This document shows, piece after piece, positions 1-12,158 of a stretch of DNA of 23,011 nucleotides. The stretch covers positions 1 through 23,011 of the forward strand of contig CAZBIU010000067.1 of NCBI GenBank assembly GCA_964491625.1. Direction: 5' to 3'. Numbering within the stretch: position 1 is the first letter of the stretch; every line of letters begins with the position of its first letter. The translations under genes were made by a program, and so were the position numbers. The notes beneath the pieces are model-generated. The model was given only the letters and a program-made list of their open reading frames with translations. It was not told the DNA's origin and did no database searches. Origin of the DNA: Fen-1118 sp964491625. Its GTDB lineage: Bacteria; Myxococcota_A; Polyangia; Fen-1088.

Positions 1-931
1 CGAACACCGCGATGAACTCCCGGCCGATGATCTTGCGCTTCTGCTCGGGCTCTTCCACGCCCGCCAACTTTGACAAGAAGCGCTCCGCGGCGTCGACCAC
101 CACCAGATTCATCTTGAAGGCGCCGCGAAACAAGGTCTCGACCTGCACCGCTTCGCGCGCCCGCAAAAGCCCGTTGTCCACGAAGATGCAGGTCAGCCGG
201 TCGCCGACCGCCTTGTGCACCAGCGACGCGGCCACCGACGAATCCACGCCGCCCGACAAGCCGCAGATCACGCGGCCGCTACCGGCCCTGCGCTTGACCT
301 CGGCCACCGCCTCCTCGACGAAATTGGCCATGGTCCAGGTGGGCGCGCACTTGCAGATGCGAAACAGAAAGTTGCCCAGGATTTCCATCCCGCGCGGGGT
401 GTGCGCCACCTCGGGGTGGAACTGCACGCCCCAGAACTTGCGTTCCACCGATTCGACCACGCAGAAGGGACAGTTCGCGCTGGTAGCCACGCAGCGAAAG
501 CCGACGGGCAGCGATTCCACGCGGTCGCCGTGGCTCATCCACACCGCGACGTCGTCGCCGACCGAGAAACCGTGCAAGAGCTCGGACGCCTGGTCCAGGT
601 GAACCGCGGCGCGGCCGTATTCCCGGTGGGTGGCCGACACCACCTTGCCGCCGAGGAGCAGGCTGGTGAGCTGCACGCCGTAGCAGATGCCGAGGATGGG
701 TACGCCGAGGTCAAATATTTCGGCGGAGATCCGCGGCGCGCCCTGGTCGTACACCGACGACGGTCCACCCGACAGGATGATGCCGGTGGGATTCATGGCG
801 CGGATGCGGTCGAGCGGAAAATTGAACGGCTGGATTTCCGAATAGACGTTCTGCTCGCGCACCCGCCGCGCGATGAGCTGCGTGTACTGCGACCCGAAGT
901 CGAGAATCAGAATGACTTGTTTGGCTGACAT
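1..931 (-). CDS. guaA: GMP synthase (glutamine-hydrolysing), 3' part missing
   Basis: GuaA converts XMP to GMP with ATP and glutamine in the cytosol, the last step of de novo GMP synthesis. The frame opens at ATG 931 (MSAKQVILILDFGSQ) and runs off the left edge after 310 codons, so roughly the C-terminal two fifths are missing. The N-terminal class I glutamine amidotransferase domain is complete: nucleophile Cys83 in GICYGVQ, SHGD at about 133-136, and His172/Glu174 in FHPEV. The ATP-pyrophosphatase P-loop LSGGVDSS follows at residues 225-232. It lies 18 bp downstream of guaB on the same strand, the usual guaBA operon. The ribosome-binding site is weak, with only an AGG shortly before the ATG. 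No frameshift or missing catalytic residue is visible in the part present. The identification is secure. Confidence 0.97.
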   Translation of the reverse strand, partial: MSAKQVILILDFGSQYTQLIARRVREQNVYSEIQPFNFPLDRIRAMNPTGIILSGGPSSVYDQGAPRISAEIFDLGVPILGICYGVQLTSLLLGGKVVSATHREYGRAAVHLDQASELLHGFSVGDDVAVWMSHGDRVESLPVGFRCVATSANCPFCVVESVERKFWGVQFHPEVAHTPRGMEILGNFLFRICKCAPTWTMANFVEEAVAEVKRRAGSGRVICGLSGGVDSSVAASLVHKAVGDRLTCIFVDNGLLRAREAVQVETLFRGAFKMNLVVVDAAERFLSKLAGVEEPEQKRKIIGREFIAVF

Positions 932-949
932 AGGTGCCTGGCTGCTTGG

Positions 950-2419
<1,470 letters not shown>

Positions 2420-2762
2420 CTCGGGAGACTAAACATTTGGTGCTGCCGGTTCAAGAGGTTCTCGCAACCAAGTCCGAAACTGCGCTCAAGCCCGTCGCTA
2501 CCGTCACGTCGCGGCGGTTTCCGCCGGCTTCCAGGACCAGCCTCGGCCTGGACACTCCGTTGAGCAGCCTATCGACCACTCGCCCGAATTCGACTTGGTC
2601 GACCTGCGGTTGCTTGCAGACCGCCCGCTTTGGTGGTTGGGCCGTCGCTGTCGTTTTCTCGTGTCGCTTCGCCGGGTTGAAGCGGCCGCCTAAACCGCGG
2701 CACAAATATACCGAACAATTCATATTGACCACCGAATGGCCATTCGGCACACTGGAGTCACC
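2420..2762. other. Divergent intergenic region between guaB and the efflux repressor
   Basis: This 343-bp stretch holds no gene I can support. It must carry the promoters of guaBA (leftward) and of the tetR-type gene (rightward). The part near guaB is GC-rich and featureless to my eye. The AT-rich patch at about 2701-2730 is the most promoter-like sequence and is followed by a perfect palindrome at 2732-2747. A frame at 2437-2766 has no family resemblance and I do not call it. Confidence 0.5.
2732..2747. promoter_or_regulatory. Perfect 16-bp palindrome, probable TetR-family operator
   Basis: CCGAATGGCCATTCGG reads identically on both strands and ends 15 bp before the repressor ATG. TetR-family repressors usually bind such palindromes and autoregulate. 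A TTGACC hexamer at 2725-2730 (five of six matches to a -35 box) abuts it. The 17 bp after TTGACC contain the whole palindrome, followed by a poor -10 (CACACT, 2748-2753). Bound repressor would therefore occlude the promoter. The -10 is weak and would put the transcript start almost at the ATG, so the promoter call is tentative. The palindrome itself is certain. Confidence 0.7.
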
Positions 2763-3395
2763 ATGAAGGCTGAACAACGACGGGAACGAGAGATCGCGCA
2801 CGCTCGTTTGGACATCCTGGATGCGGCGGTGCGCGCCTTCGCGCGCTCGGGGCTGCACGGTACCACCATGCAAGAGATCGCGCGCGAGGCGGGCTACACG
2901 GCGGCGTCGCTTTACACCTATTTCAAGAGCAAGCAGGAAATCATCGATGCGATGTCGAACCAGCTCACCGACGAATACGTACAGATGTTCGAGGAGCCGC
3001 TGCCGAGCGGGCTTACCTTCCGCCAGCGCTTCGAGCTGATGCTGCACAAGCAGCTCGAGCTGGCGCAGCGGCGCCGCAACATCTTCACCATCTTCCTGAA
3101 CGATGAACCCAACGGAAGCCCATGCTCGTCCGACGACCGCACGTTCCATAATAACTTCGAGCGGCGCATCGAATCCCTGAGCGCCTGGCTTCAGCACAAC
3201 GCCAAGTCTGACGACTTGGGCGGGAACGATCCCAGGCTCATCGCTCGCATCTTGTTCGGCATGGCGTTCGGCTTGTTCCACCAGTGGGGCGACAAGACGC
3301 AGCCGCCGAGCTTTGTCGACTACGCCCCCATCATCACCGAGTTCTTCTTTCATGGCGTCAGCAGCAAGCCTAAGACCGGAGCACGCAAGAAATGA
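2763..3395 (+). CDS. TetR/AcrR-family transcriptional repressor of the efflux operon
   Basis: The 210-residue product has the normal TetR length. Residues 10-60 form the DNA-binding helix-turn-helix, with the signature TTMQEIAREAGYTAASLYTY at about 34-53 followed by FKSKQEI. The remaining 150 residues are a helical ligand/dimer domain too variable to name a ligand. I start at ATG 2763 because GGAG at 2754-2757 lies 5 nt upstream. An earlier in-frame ATG at 2736 would put codons through the palindrome and lacks such a site. It is followed in the same direction by TolC, membrane-fusion and RND genes. The inferred role is a local repressor released by a pump substrate, acting through the palindrome at 2732-2747. 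Confidence 0.92.
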   Translation: MKAEQRREREIAHARLDILDAAVRAFARSGLHGTTMQEIAREAGYTAASLYTYFKSKQEIIDAMSNQLTDEYVQMFEEPLPSGLTFRQRFELMLHKQLELAQRRRNIFTIFLNDEPNGSPCSSDDRTFHNNFERRIESLSAWLQHNAKSDDLGGNDPRLIARILFGMAFGLFHQWGDKTQPPSFVDYAPIITEFFFHGVSSKPKTGARKK

Positions 3396-3412
3396 ATAGG
3401 ACCACCATTCAC

Positions 3413-3653
3413 ATGGGAACCCCNNNNNNNNNNNNNNNNNNNNNNNNNNNNNNNNNNNNNNNNNNNNNNNNNNNNNNNNNNNNNNNNNNNNNNNNNNNNN
3501 NNNNNNNNNNNNNNNNNNNNNNNCGAGGGGTTCCCAAACCCTCCCGCGATGGTTCGTCGCCAGCAAAGCTGGCGAGCTATTGTCAAAATGGGAACCCCCG
3601 AGGGGTTCCCAAACCCTCCCGCGATGGTTCGTCGCCAGCAAAGCTGGCGAGCT
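3413..3653. repeat. Tandem hairpin-rich repeat array, 75-bp period, broken by an assembly gap
   Basis: A 55-bp sequence is present twice without mismatch, at 3524-3578 and 3599-3653. The first 11 bp of the preceding element, ATGGGAACCCC, also occur at 3413-3423 just before the gap and at 3588-3598 before the last copy. Each full unit is therefore about 66 bp plus a 9-bp linker (ATTGTCAAA). Each unit carries two dyads: GGGAACCCC-CGA-GGGGTTCCC (for example 3590-3610) and TCGCCAGC-AAA-GCTGGCGA (for example 3557-3575). The gap lies inside the array, so the copy number is unknown but is at least two and probably three. The double-hairpin design resembles REP-type palindromic intergenic elements. 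I cannot name the family, and no transposase is nearby. Confidence 0.9.
3424..3523. other. Assembly gap of 100 N
   Basis: Exactly 100 N form a standard scaffolding gap, so the real length is unknown. Both edges are in the same repeat unit (ATGGGAACCCC on the left, CGAGGGGTTCCC on the right). Collapse of the tandem repeat is therefore the likely reason for the gap. Missing sequence could include more repeat copies, or the promoter or start of the following TolC-type gene. Confidence 0.97.
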
Positions 3654-4997
3654 CCCCACGCGATGGCGCTCCTCCTAACCACGACTCTCGTGCCCATCGC
3701 CGCGCGCGCGGAGACGCTCACCCTGGACCAATGCGTGTCGATTGCGCTGAAAGAAAGTCCGGACACGGCGTCGGCAGACTTCGAGGTGGATGCGGCCATC
3801 GCGAAGAAGAAGGAAGCCTTCGGCGGCTACAGCCCCAAGCTGAAGTTGGACGCGGGATTTCAGAGGTGGGACAGCGAGTTCGCGACGCCGTTGTTTGGAC
3901 TGGTCGCTCAGGCGTGCCCGTCCTGTGACCAGGGCATGCTGACAACGCCGTTCGTGCTTCGTCCGCAATGGACCTGGTCAGCCGGCGTCACGCTCGCTCA
4001 GCCCATCGGGGCGCTTTGGACCATCCGTGAGTCCAACGTTCTCGCCAAGCTCGGCATCGACGTTGCCGAGATCAAGCGCAAGTCGGCCAGACGGGATGTC
4101 GCCTACCAGGTCACGGAGGCTTACTACCGTCTGCTACAGGCCGAGCGCCTGGCGGAGGTCGCCGAGAGCTCGGTCGAGCAAGTCGCCGCACAGGTCAAGC
4201 GCGCGCAGACCTTCTTCCAGCAAGGGGTCGTCGCCCGCAACGACGTGCTGCGAGCCCAACTTGGCTTGGCCGCCGCTCAGCAGCGGTCTATTCAAGCCAA
4301 GGGAGGGGTCATCCTCGCACGCGGTCGCTTGGCCACGCTTATGGGGCGGGCGCCGGATAGCGACATCGACGCTGCGGCCGTGCCAGAATCTCCGATTGTC
4401 GAGCCGATCGTTGCGCCTTCGCAGGCGGAACAGCTCGCCGTCAGCCAACGCCTGGAAATCAGGGAAATCGCTGCGCACATCGATCAGGCGGGTGCTGGCG
4501 TTCGCATGGCCAAGTCGCAGTTCGTGCCCCAAGTAAACGCTGTGGCGAACTACACGCGACAGAGCGCCTCATTGGTGGGGCTCCCAAAGGCCTGGTTCGT
4601 TGGCGCCACCGCCTCCTGGGAAATCTGGAGCGGCGGCAGCACCTACTACGGGATCGACGAGTCGAAAGCCCAGCTCAGACAGGCGCAGGAGGCCCTTCGC
4701 AAAACCCAAGACCTGATTCGCCTCGACGCCCGCAGCGCGCACGTTGGTGTGACCACGGCGGCCGAGGCCCTCGACGTCGCCAAGCACGCGGTCGAGCAGG
4801 CCGAAGAAAACTTCCGCATCGAACAGAAGCGCTACGAGAGCACCAGCAACACGTCGTTCGACGTGCTCGACGCCGAGACCCAACTGACGACCGCACGCGG
4901 CCAGTACCAGGCCGCCATCTACGACGTCATCATCGCGAAGTCGAACCTCGCCCGCGCGATGGGCGAAAAGCACCCCTCCATCAAGGCCGCCCTATGA
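3624..4997 (+). CDS. TolC-family outer-membrane efflux channel protein
   Basis: TolC-type proteins form the trimeric outer-membrane duct of tripartite pumps. After the signal peptide come two related halves rich in long coiled helices, with family landmarks such as LTLDQCVSIALKESP early in the mature protein and ARNDVLRAQLGLAAAQ in the first helical repeat. SFDVLDAETQLTTARGQYQ and AIYDVIIAKSNLARAMG mark the second. The start is uncertain. ATG 3663 would give a 16-residue leader without basic residues (MALLLTTTLVPIAARA). ATG 3624, inside the last repeat copy, adds MVRRQQSWRAPHA and makes a better signal peptide, so I chose it (457 residues). ATG 3549 adds another repeat unit. None has a clear ribosome-binding site, and the native start may lie in the gap. 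Its TGA overlaps the ATG at 4994. Confidence 0.9.
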   Translation: MVRRQQSWRAPHAMALLLTTTLVPIAARAETLTLDQCVSIALKESPDTASADFEVDAAIAKKKEAFGGYSPKLKLDAGFQRWDSEFATPLFGLVAQACPSCDQGMLTTPFVLRPQWTWSAGVTLAQPIGALWTIRESNVLAKLGIDVAEIKRKSARRDVAYQVTEAYYRLLQAERLAEVAESSVEQVAAQVKRAQTFFQQGVVARNDVLRAQLGLAAAQQRSIQAKGGVILARGRLATLMGRAPDSDIDAAAVPESPIVEPIVAPSQAEQLAVSQRLEIREIAAHIDQAGAGVRMAKSQFVPQVNAVANYTRQSASLVGLPKAWFVGATASWEIWSGGSTYYGIDESKAQLRQAQEALRKTQDLIRLDARSAHVGVTTAAEALDVAKHAVEQAEENFRIEQKRYESTSNTSFDVLDAETQLTTARGQYQAAIYDVIIAKSNLARAMGEKHPSIKAAL

Positions 4998-5009
4998 CCA
5001 CCTTCAGCA

Positions 5010-5014
5010 GAGGA
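5010..5014 (+). promoter_or_regulatory. Ribosome-binding site that fixes the membrane-fusion protein start
   Basis: GAGGA at 5010-5014 is 6 nt from ATG 5021. It favours that start over the in-frame ATG at 4994, which overlaps the preceding stop codon but lacks a good site. The 5021 start also puts the lipobox at a normal distance from the N-terminus. Confidence 0.75.
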
Positions 5015-5020
5015 ATCAGC

Positions 5021-6025
5021 ATGTCTCGCACCCCACTTCTTAGCCTCGGTCTCTCGTTGGCCCTCCTGGCATCGTGCAGCCGTGAAGGTGGCGAGGTCGC
5101 GCACCTGCCCCCAAGCTCGTCCGTGCCCGCCGCCGCGCCCGCGCCGAAGCCGGCACCGGCCGAAGCCAAGCCGGCCGCCAGCGACGACAAGTCGTCGGCG
5201 GAAGGCATTCCGGCACCGCCGTCCGGCAGCTCAATCCTGTCCGGCCAGACCGAGGCGCACCGCCGCAGCACCTTGACCCCGAAGGTGTCGAGCACGGTCA
5301 CGCGCGTGCTGGTACGCGACGGCGACATCGTGAAGAACGGCCAGGCCCTCGTGGTGCTCGACACGCAGGATTTCGCCCTTCGCGCCCAGCAGGCCGAGGC
5401 CGCGCTGCAGTCCGCCAAGGTGCAGCTCGACTCCGCCAAGCTCGACTGGAACCGCACCAAGGCCCTGCTCGACGACAAGGCCGTGCCGCAGGCACAATTC
5501 GACATGGTCGATGCGCGGCTCAAGGGCGCCCAGGCCGGCGTGGCCCAGGCCGACGTCGCAGTGGCCGTAGGCCGCAAGGCCCTGCGCGATGCCACGGTCC
5601 ACGCGCCCTACAACGGCATCATCGTCAAACGGACGGTGAACGAAGGCGAGTACGCCTCGGTCATGCCGGCCACCCAGCTCGTGATCATCGAAGAGGTCGA
5701 TCCGCTCGACCTGCGCATTCAGGTCCCGTCCACCGAGGCGGCGAAAGTGAAGGCAGGCGACGTGGTGAAGGTGCGCTTTCCCGCCACCGGCCAAACCCTT
5801 GAAGCGAAGCTGACCCGCGTGGTTGCGGCGCTCGATCCGCACAGCCGCACCTTCTCGGCCATCGCCGAGCTGCCGAACCAAGACCACAGCTTGCGCTCGG
5901 GCCTTTACGCCGAGGTCAGGTTGGGTGGCAGCAAGGCCGCCGCCGATGTCCCAGCCAGCAAGCCCGTCGCGGGCAAAGCGCGCAAACCGGCCGCGACGAA
6001 GGCGCCCGTCGCCAGCAAGGACTAG
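5021..6025 (+). CDS. RND efflux periplasmic adaptor (membrane-fusion) lipoprotein
   Basis: The adaptor bridges the inner-membrane pump and the outer-membrane channel. The 334-residue product begins with a lipoprotein signal whose lipobox LASC puts the lipidated Cys at residue 19. A Pro/Ala-rich linker follows to about residue 65. Next come the split biotinyl-lipoyl half-motifs (VTRVLVRDGDIVKNGQALV and VHAPYNGIIVKRTVNEGEYA), with an alpha-helical hairpin between them. The beta-barrel region contains DPHSRTFSAIAELPN, and LRSGLYAEVRL is the standard family ending. After it comes a tail of about 33 residues rich in Ala, Lys and Pro that is not needed for the fold. The stop is 2 bp from the RND gene, so the two are surely co-transcribed. 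Confidence 0.94.
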   Translation: MSRTPLLSLGLSLALLASCSREGGEVAHLPPSSSVPAAAPAPKPAPAEAKPAASDDKSSAEGIPAPPSGSSILSGQTEAHRRSTLTPKVSSTVTRVLVRDGDIVKNGQALVVLDTQDFALRAQQAEAALQSAKVQLDSAKLDWNRTKALLDDKAVPQAQFDMVDARLKGAQAGVAQADVAVAVGRKALRDATVHAPYNGIIVKRTVNEGEYASVMPATQLVIIEEVDPLDLRIQVPSTEAAKVKAGDVVKVRFPATGQTLEAKLTRVVAALDPHSRTFSAIAELPNQDHSLRSGLYAEVRLGGSKAAADVPASKPVAGKARKPAATKAPVASKD

Positions 6026-6027
6026 CC

Positions 6028-9171
<3,144 letters not shown>

Positions 9172-9206
9172 TTGCACGCATCGTGCGACCTATCGCAACC
9201 GGCGAT

Positions 9207-10373
9207 CTACAGCTGCGACACCCACCACCACGTGCTGCTGCAGGAAGCTCCGGTGCCAGCAGAGAATTGCAGGTACCAATAGCCGTCGCTGGCTCTTGCA
9301 ATGGACGTGGCTACAGTGCAATTGCTCCCGGGCGTGCAGCCCGAGCTTGTTCCGTTGATGGTCACCGTGCGCCCGCCGCAATTGCTCATCTCAATTCCGG
9401 TAATGACGTCAGTGGCGGAAGCCACGGTGAACCTGAAACAAGTCGCCACAGCCGGGACACCCGTGTATTCGGTGGAAGTTGAAGGGAACGTGCCTAGGTC
9501 GGTGTACGTCGCGCAGTAGGCGCCATTCGAAGTGCTACCGCCGGTGCTCGTCGTCCCACCCGTGCCTGTCGCCCCGCCACTCGCAGGCGTTCCGCCAGTG
9601 GTGGTCGTCCCCCCAGCGCCCGCCCCGCCGGTAGTTGTCGTCCCGCCGGCGCTTGTGGTCCCGCCTGAGATCGAGGCCGCGTCAGTGCCCGGTGTACCAC
9701 CAGCCTCGGTTCTGCCGCCCGAGTTCGTAACTGCGTCGATGCCTGACGCGCCACCGGCCCCGATGGTGCCACCTGAATTCGCTGGCGCATCGACGCCCGA
9801 GGCACCACCAGCGCCGGTCGCGCCGCCCGACCCTCTGGCACCGCCTGCGCTGGTCTTGCCTCCTACGCCAGCAGTATCGCCCGAATCTCTGGCTGCGTCT
9901 ACTTCCGTCGCGCCACCGATTCCCGTCTGGCCGCCAGCCCCGGTCGCACCACCGACACCCATCGCACCGTCGGCGCCGATCGCATCCGTCGACGCCATTG
10001 GCGGGATCTCAGCACCAGCCGCTTCGCCACCTACGTCCGCTCCGTCGAAGACATCGCTTACATCAATTGAAGCGAAGACGTCTTCCGAGGGCCGCCCGCC
10101 GAAATCGAGTGGTTGCGCGCCATCGGCATTTCCGTCGCGCCCCGCCTCCTCGCCGGCGAGCGACCTATCCAACGCCCCGCGAGCATCGGTCGGAATTGCC
10201 GAAACGGCATCGCCACCGTCGGCTGGCTCCCTGCCCGCAGGAGCTTGATCGAAAGCGACGCCCGCGTCACTGTAGGCATGTGCGCGCAACCTGTCAGGGT
10301 CGAACGAGCACGCGGCAGTGGCCGCAACTGCGACCAAGAGAAGCCTCCGAAACCCGGTCGAGCACAATGACAT
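9207..10373 (-). CDS. Gly/Thr-rich repeat lipoprotein with six-Cys C-terminal domain
   Basis: The function is not known. The 388-residue product starts with a lipoprotein signal (FRRLLLVAVAATAAC) with the lipid-bearing Cys at 22. Residues 23-130 are acidic, Ala/Asp/Gly-rich and probably disordered. Residues 135-283 are low-complexity GGxxGAGG/GGTTTTGG repeats. Inside them an 18-residue unit recurs, SGVDAPANSGGTIGAGG then SGIDAVTNSGGRTEAGG then PGTDAASISGGTTSAGG. The last 104 residues form a compact domain with Cys at 287, 312, 332, 346, 352 and 378, likely three disulphides, ending in a Trp cluster (TWWWVSQL). Such stalk-plus-head lipoproteins are common in myxobacteria, so surface display is the inference. 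No good Shine-Dalgarno precedes ATG 10373. The gene is 99 bp downstream of the chemoreceptor gene, and that gap holds only a small CCAGG-CTT-CCTGG dyad (10428-10440). Confidence 0.85.
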   Translation of the reverse strand: MSLCSTGFRRLLLVAVAATAACSFDPDRLRAHAYSDAGVAFDQAPAGREPADGGDAVSAIPTDARGALDRSLAGEEAGRDGNADGAQPLDFGGRPSEDVFASIDVSDVFDGADVGGEAAGAEIPPMASTDAIGADGAMGVGGATGAGGQTGIGGATEVDAARDSGDTAGVGGKTSAGGARGSGGATGAGGASGVDAPANSGGTIGAGGASGIDAVTNSGGRTEAGGTPGTDAASISGGTTSAGGTTTTGGAGAGGTTTTGGTPASGGATGTGGTTSTGGSTSNGAYCATYTDLGTFPSTSTEYTGVPAVATCFRFTVASATDVITGIEMSNCGGRTVTINGTSSGCTPGSNCTVATSIARASDGYWYLQFSAGTGASCSSTWWWVSQL

Positions 10374-10472
10374 TGAATCGAAGGTGACATCGTCAGACTT
10401 GGAACCCAGCTTAACTTAGTGCTCCAGCCAGGCTTCCTGGACCGCTTCGCTAGATCAGGCCTCTCGCCCTAC

Positions 10473-12158
10473 CTACAAGTTGAATTGTGCCATCAAGGTC
10501 TTCAGCTGATTGCTCAGGTTTGCGAGATCGGCCGCGTTGCTGCGAACCTGGTGACCGTTTTGGTCGATGCCGTCCACCGACCGATTCACCTCCGCGATGT
10601 CCTGCGCGATCGATCTCGACACCGTGGCAATCTGGGCCACGCGTTCCTTGGCGTCTTTGACGCCGAGCGAGGCCTGCGCGATGTTGGATGCGAGATCCTT
10701 GGTGACTGCCGATTGTTCCTCGATGGCCGCGGCGATACTCTCCACGATGGTTCCTACCTCGCTGATGATGCCCGAAATCCTGTCGATGTCCGCCACAGCG
10801 CCCCCGGCGGACGCCTGCACGCTGGCGATCTTGCCTTTGATGTCCTCGGTGGCAGCCGCCGTCTGGCCGGCAAGCTCCTTGATCTCGTTGGCGACCACGG
10901 CGAAGCCCTTTCCTGCCGATCCGGCGCGCGCCGCCTCGATAGTGGCGTTGAGGGCCAAAAGATTCGTCTGAGACGAAATGACCGTGATGGTCTCGGTCAC
11001 CTTTCCGATTTCCTGTGCCGATTGGCCAAGCTGCTGCATCAGCGTGGTGATGCCCCGCGCTTCCGCGGAGGCCTGCTCGCTGATGGAACGCGCCTTCTCC
11101 GAATTGGCGGCAATCTCGCCGACCGTGGCGCTCATCTCTTCGGTTGCGCTAGCGACCGAGGTCAGGTTGCTCGAAGCCTGTTCCATCCCGGCAGCGACCG
11201 AGCCGGTGTTGGCGCTCGACTCCTCCGCGGCACTCGCGACAGACGCCGTCCGCGCGGATACTTTCGTGACGCTTGAGATGGTGTCCTCTGCGGCTGACGT
11301 CAGCGAAGAAGACGACGAGGTGAGAGCCTCTACCCCATGATTGATGTCGCCCACCAGCTTGCGCAGATTCTCGGCCATGCCCTGCAGGGCATGGGACAGA
11401 TCGCCGATCTCATCACGTCGCTGCAGGTCGATCCTTTGTGCCAGGTCTCCCTTGGAGATCGCGTTTGCCAGCCTTACGCCTTGGCCGAGCGGCTTGGTGA
11501 TGAGCCCGCTCAACATCCGACTCAACGCCACGACCACCAGCACCAAGACCAGGGCCGTGCCGATCATTTCAAGAACGGCGTGATGGATTGCCGCTCTTGA
11601 CGATTCCTCGATGGCGGCATTCGTCCGATTGGCCTGCTCGACAACTTGGTCAATGGCGGCTCGATGTCTTGCGTACAGGGTCTTTAACCGGCCCGACAGC
11701 AGCGCGCCCATGGCTCTCCGATCACCCCTGCGCGCTGCGGGAATGTACTCGTCTTCAAGCAACGAATAGAGCTCCATCGCGGGCTCGAAGGAGACGCGCA
11801 CCATCAGATCCTTCAGCTCACCTTGGGGTAGCGTCTTTTGCCAGAAGCTATGACGGTCCATGTAGTCTCTCTTCAGGGAAGCACAGGTTTCGATCAGCTT
11901 GGCTAGCGCAGAGGGATCCTTTTCCTCCATCATCTGAAAGACCGTCAGATACGTTTCGATCACGTACTCCGGGGGAGGAAGCACGTCGGAAATCAGGTCC
12001 TTGTTGGCGGCGATTTGCTCGTAGATGGGACCGTTGACCATGACCCGGTTCAACGTGGACAGCGAGAGCCCCGCGTAGAGGGCGAAGCCTGCAGCGACCA
12101 TTCCGCTTAGCAGGAACAACTTCCATTTCATTTTCAAGTTGGCGAAGAATTCAGTCAT
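10473..12158 (-). CDS. Methyl-accepting chemotaxis protein (transmembrane chemoreceptor)
   Basis: Chemoreceptors sense ligands and control the CheA kinase. The 561-residue protein has a first membrane helix at about 13-35 and a mostly helical extracytoplasmic domain at about 36-192. A second membrane helix lies at about 194-216 and a HAMP domain at about 217-270. The long signalling coiled coil has its hairpin tip at about 396-430 (TNLLALNATIEAARAGSAGKG, then FAVVANEIKELA). The sensor domain contains GPIYEQIAANKDLISDVLPP, a pattern I associate with uncharacterised proteobacterial receptors, and I cannot name a ligand. The C-terminus (LMAQFNL) lacks a CheR-tethering pentapeptide. No che genes lie in the window, so it is an orphan receptor. 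A GAGGAG at 12161-12166 stands close (2 nt) to the ATG. Confidence 0.95.
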   Translation of the reverse strand: MTEFFANLKMKWKLFLLSGMVAAGFALYAGLSLSTLNRVMVNGPIYEQIAANKDLISDVLPPPEYVIETYLTVFQMMEEKDPSALAKLIETCASLKRDYMDRHSFWQKTLPQGELKDLMVRVSFEPAMELYSLLEDEYIPAARRGDRRAMGALLSGRLKTLYARHRAAIDQVVEQANRTNAAIEESSRAAIHHAVLEMIGTALVLVLVVVALSRMLSGLITKPLGQGVRLANAISKGDLAQRIDLQRRDEIGDLSHALQGMAENLRKLVGDINHGVEALTSSSSSLTSAAEDTISSVTKVSARTASVASAAEESSANTGSVAAGMEQASSNLTSVASATEEMSATVGEIAANSEKARSISEQASAEARGITTLMQQLGQSAQEIGKVTETITVISSQTNLLALNATIEAARAGSAGKGFAVVANEIKELAGQTAAATEDIKGKIASVQASAGGAVADIDRISGIISEVGTIVESIAAAIEEQSAVTKDLASNIAQASLGVKDAKERVAQIATVSRSIAQDIAEVNRSVDGIDQNGHQVRSNAADLANLSNQLKTLMAQFNL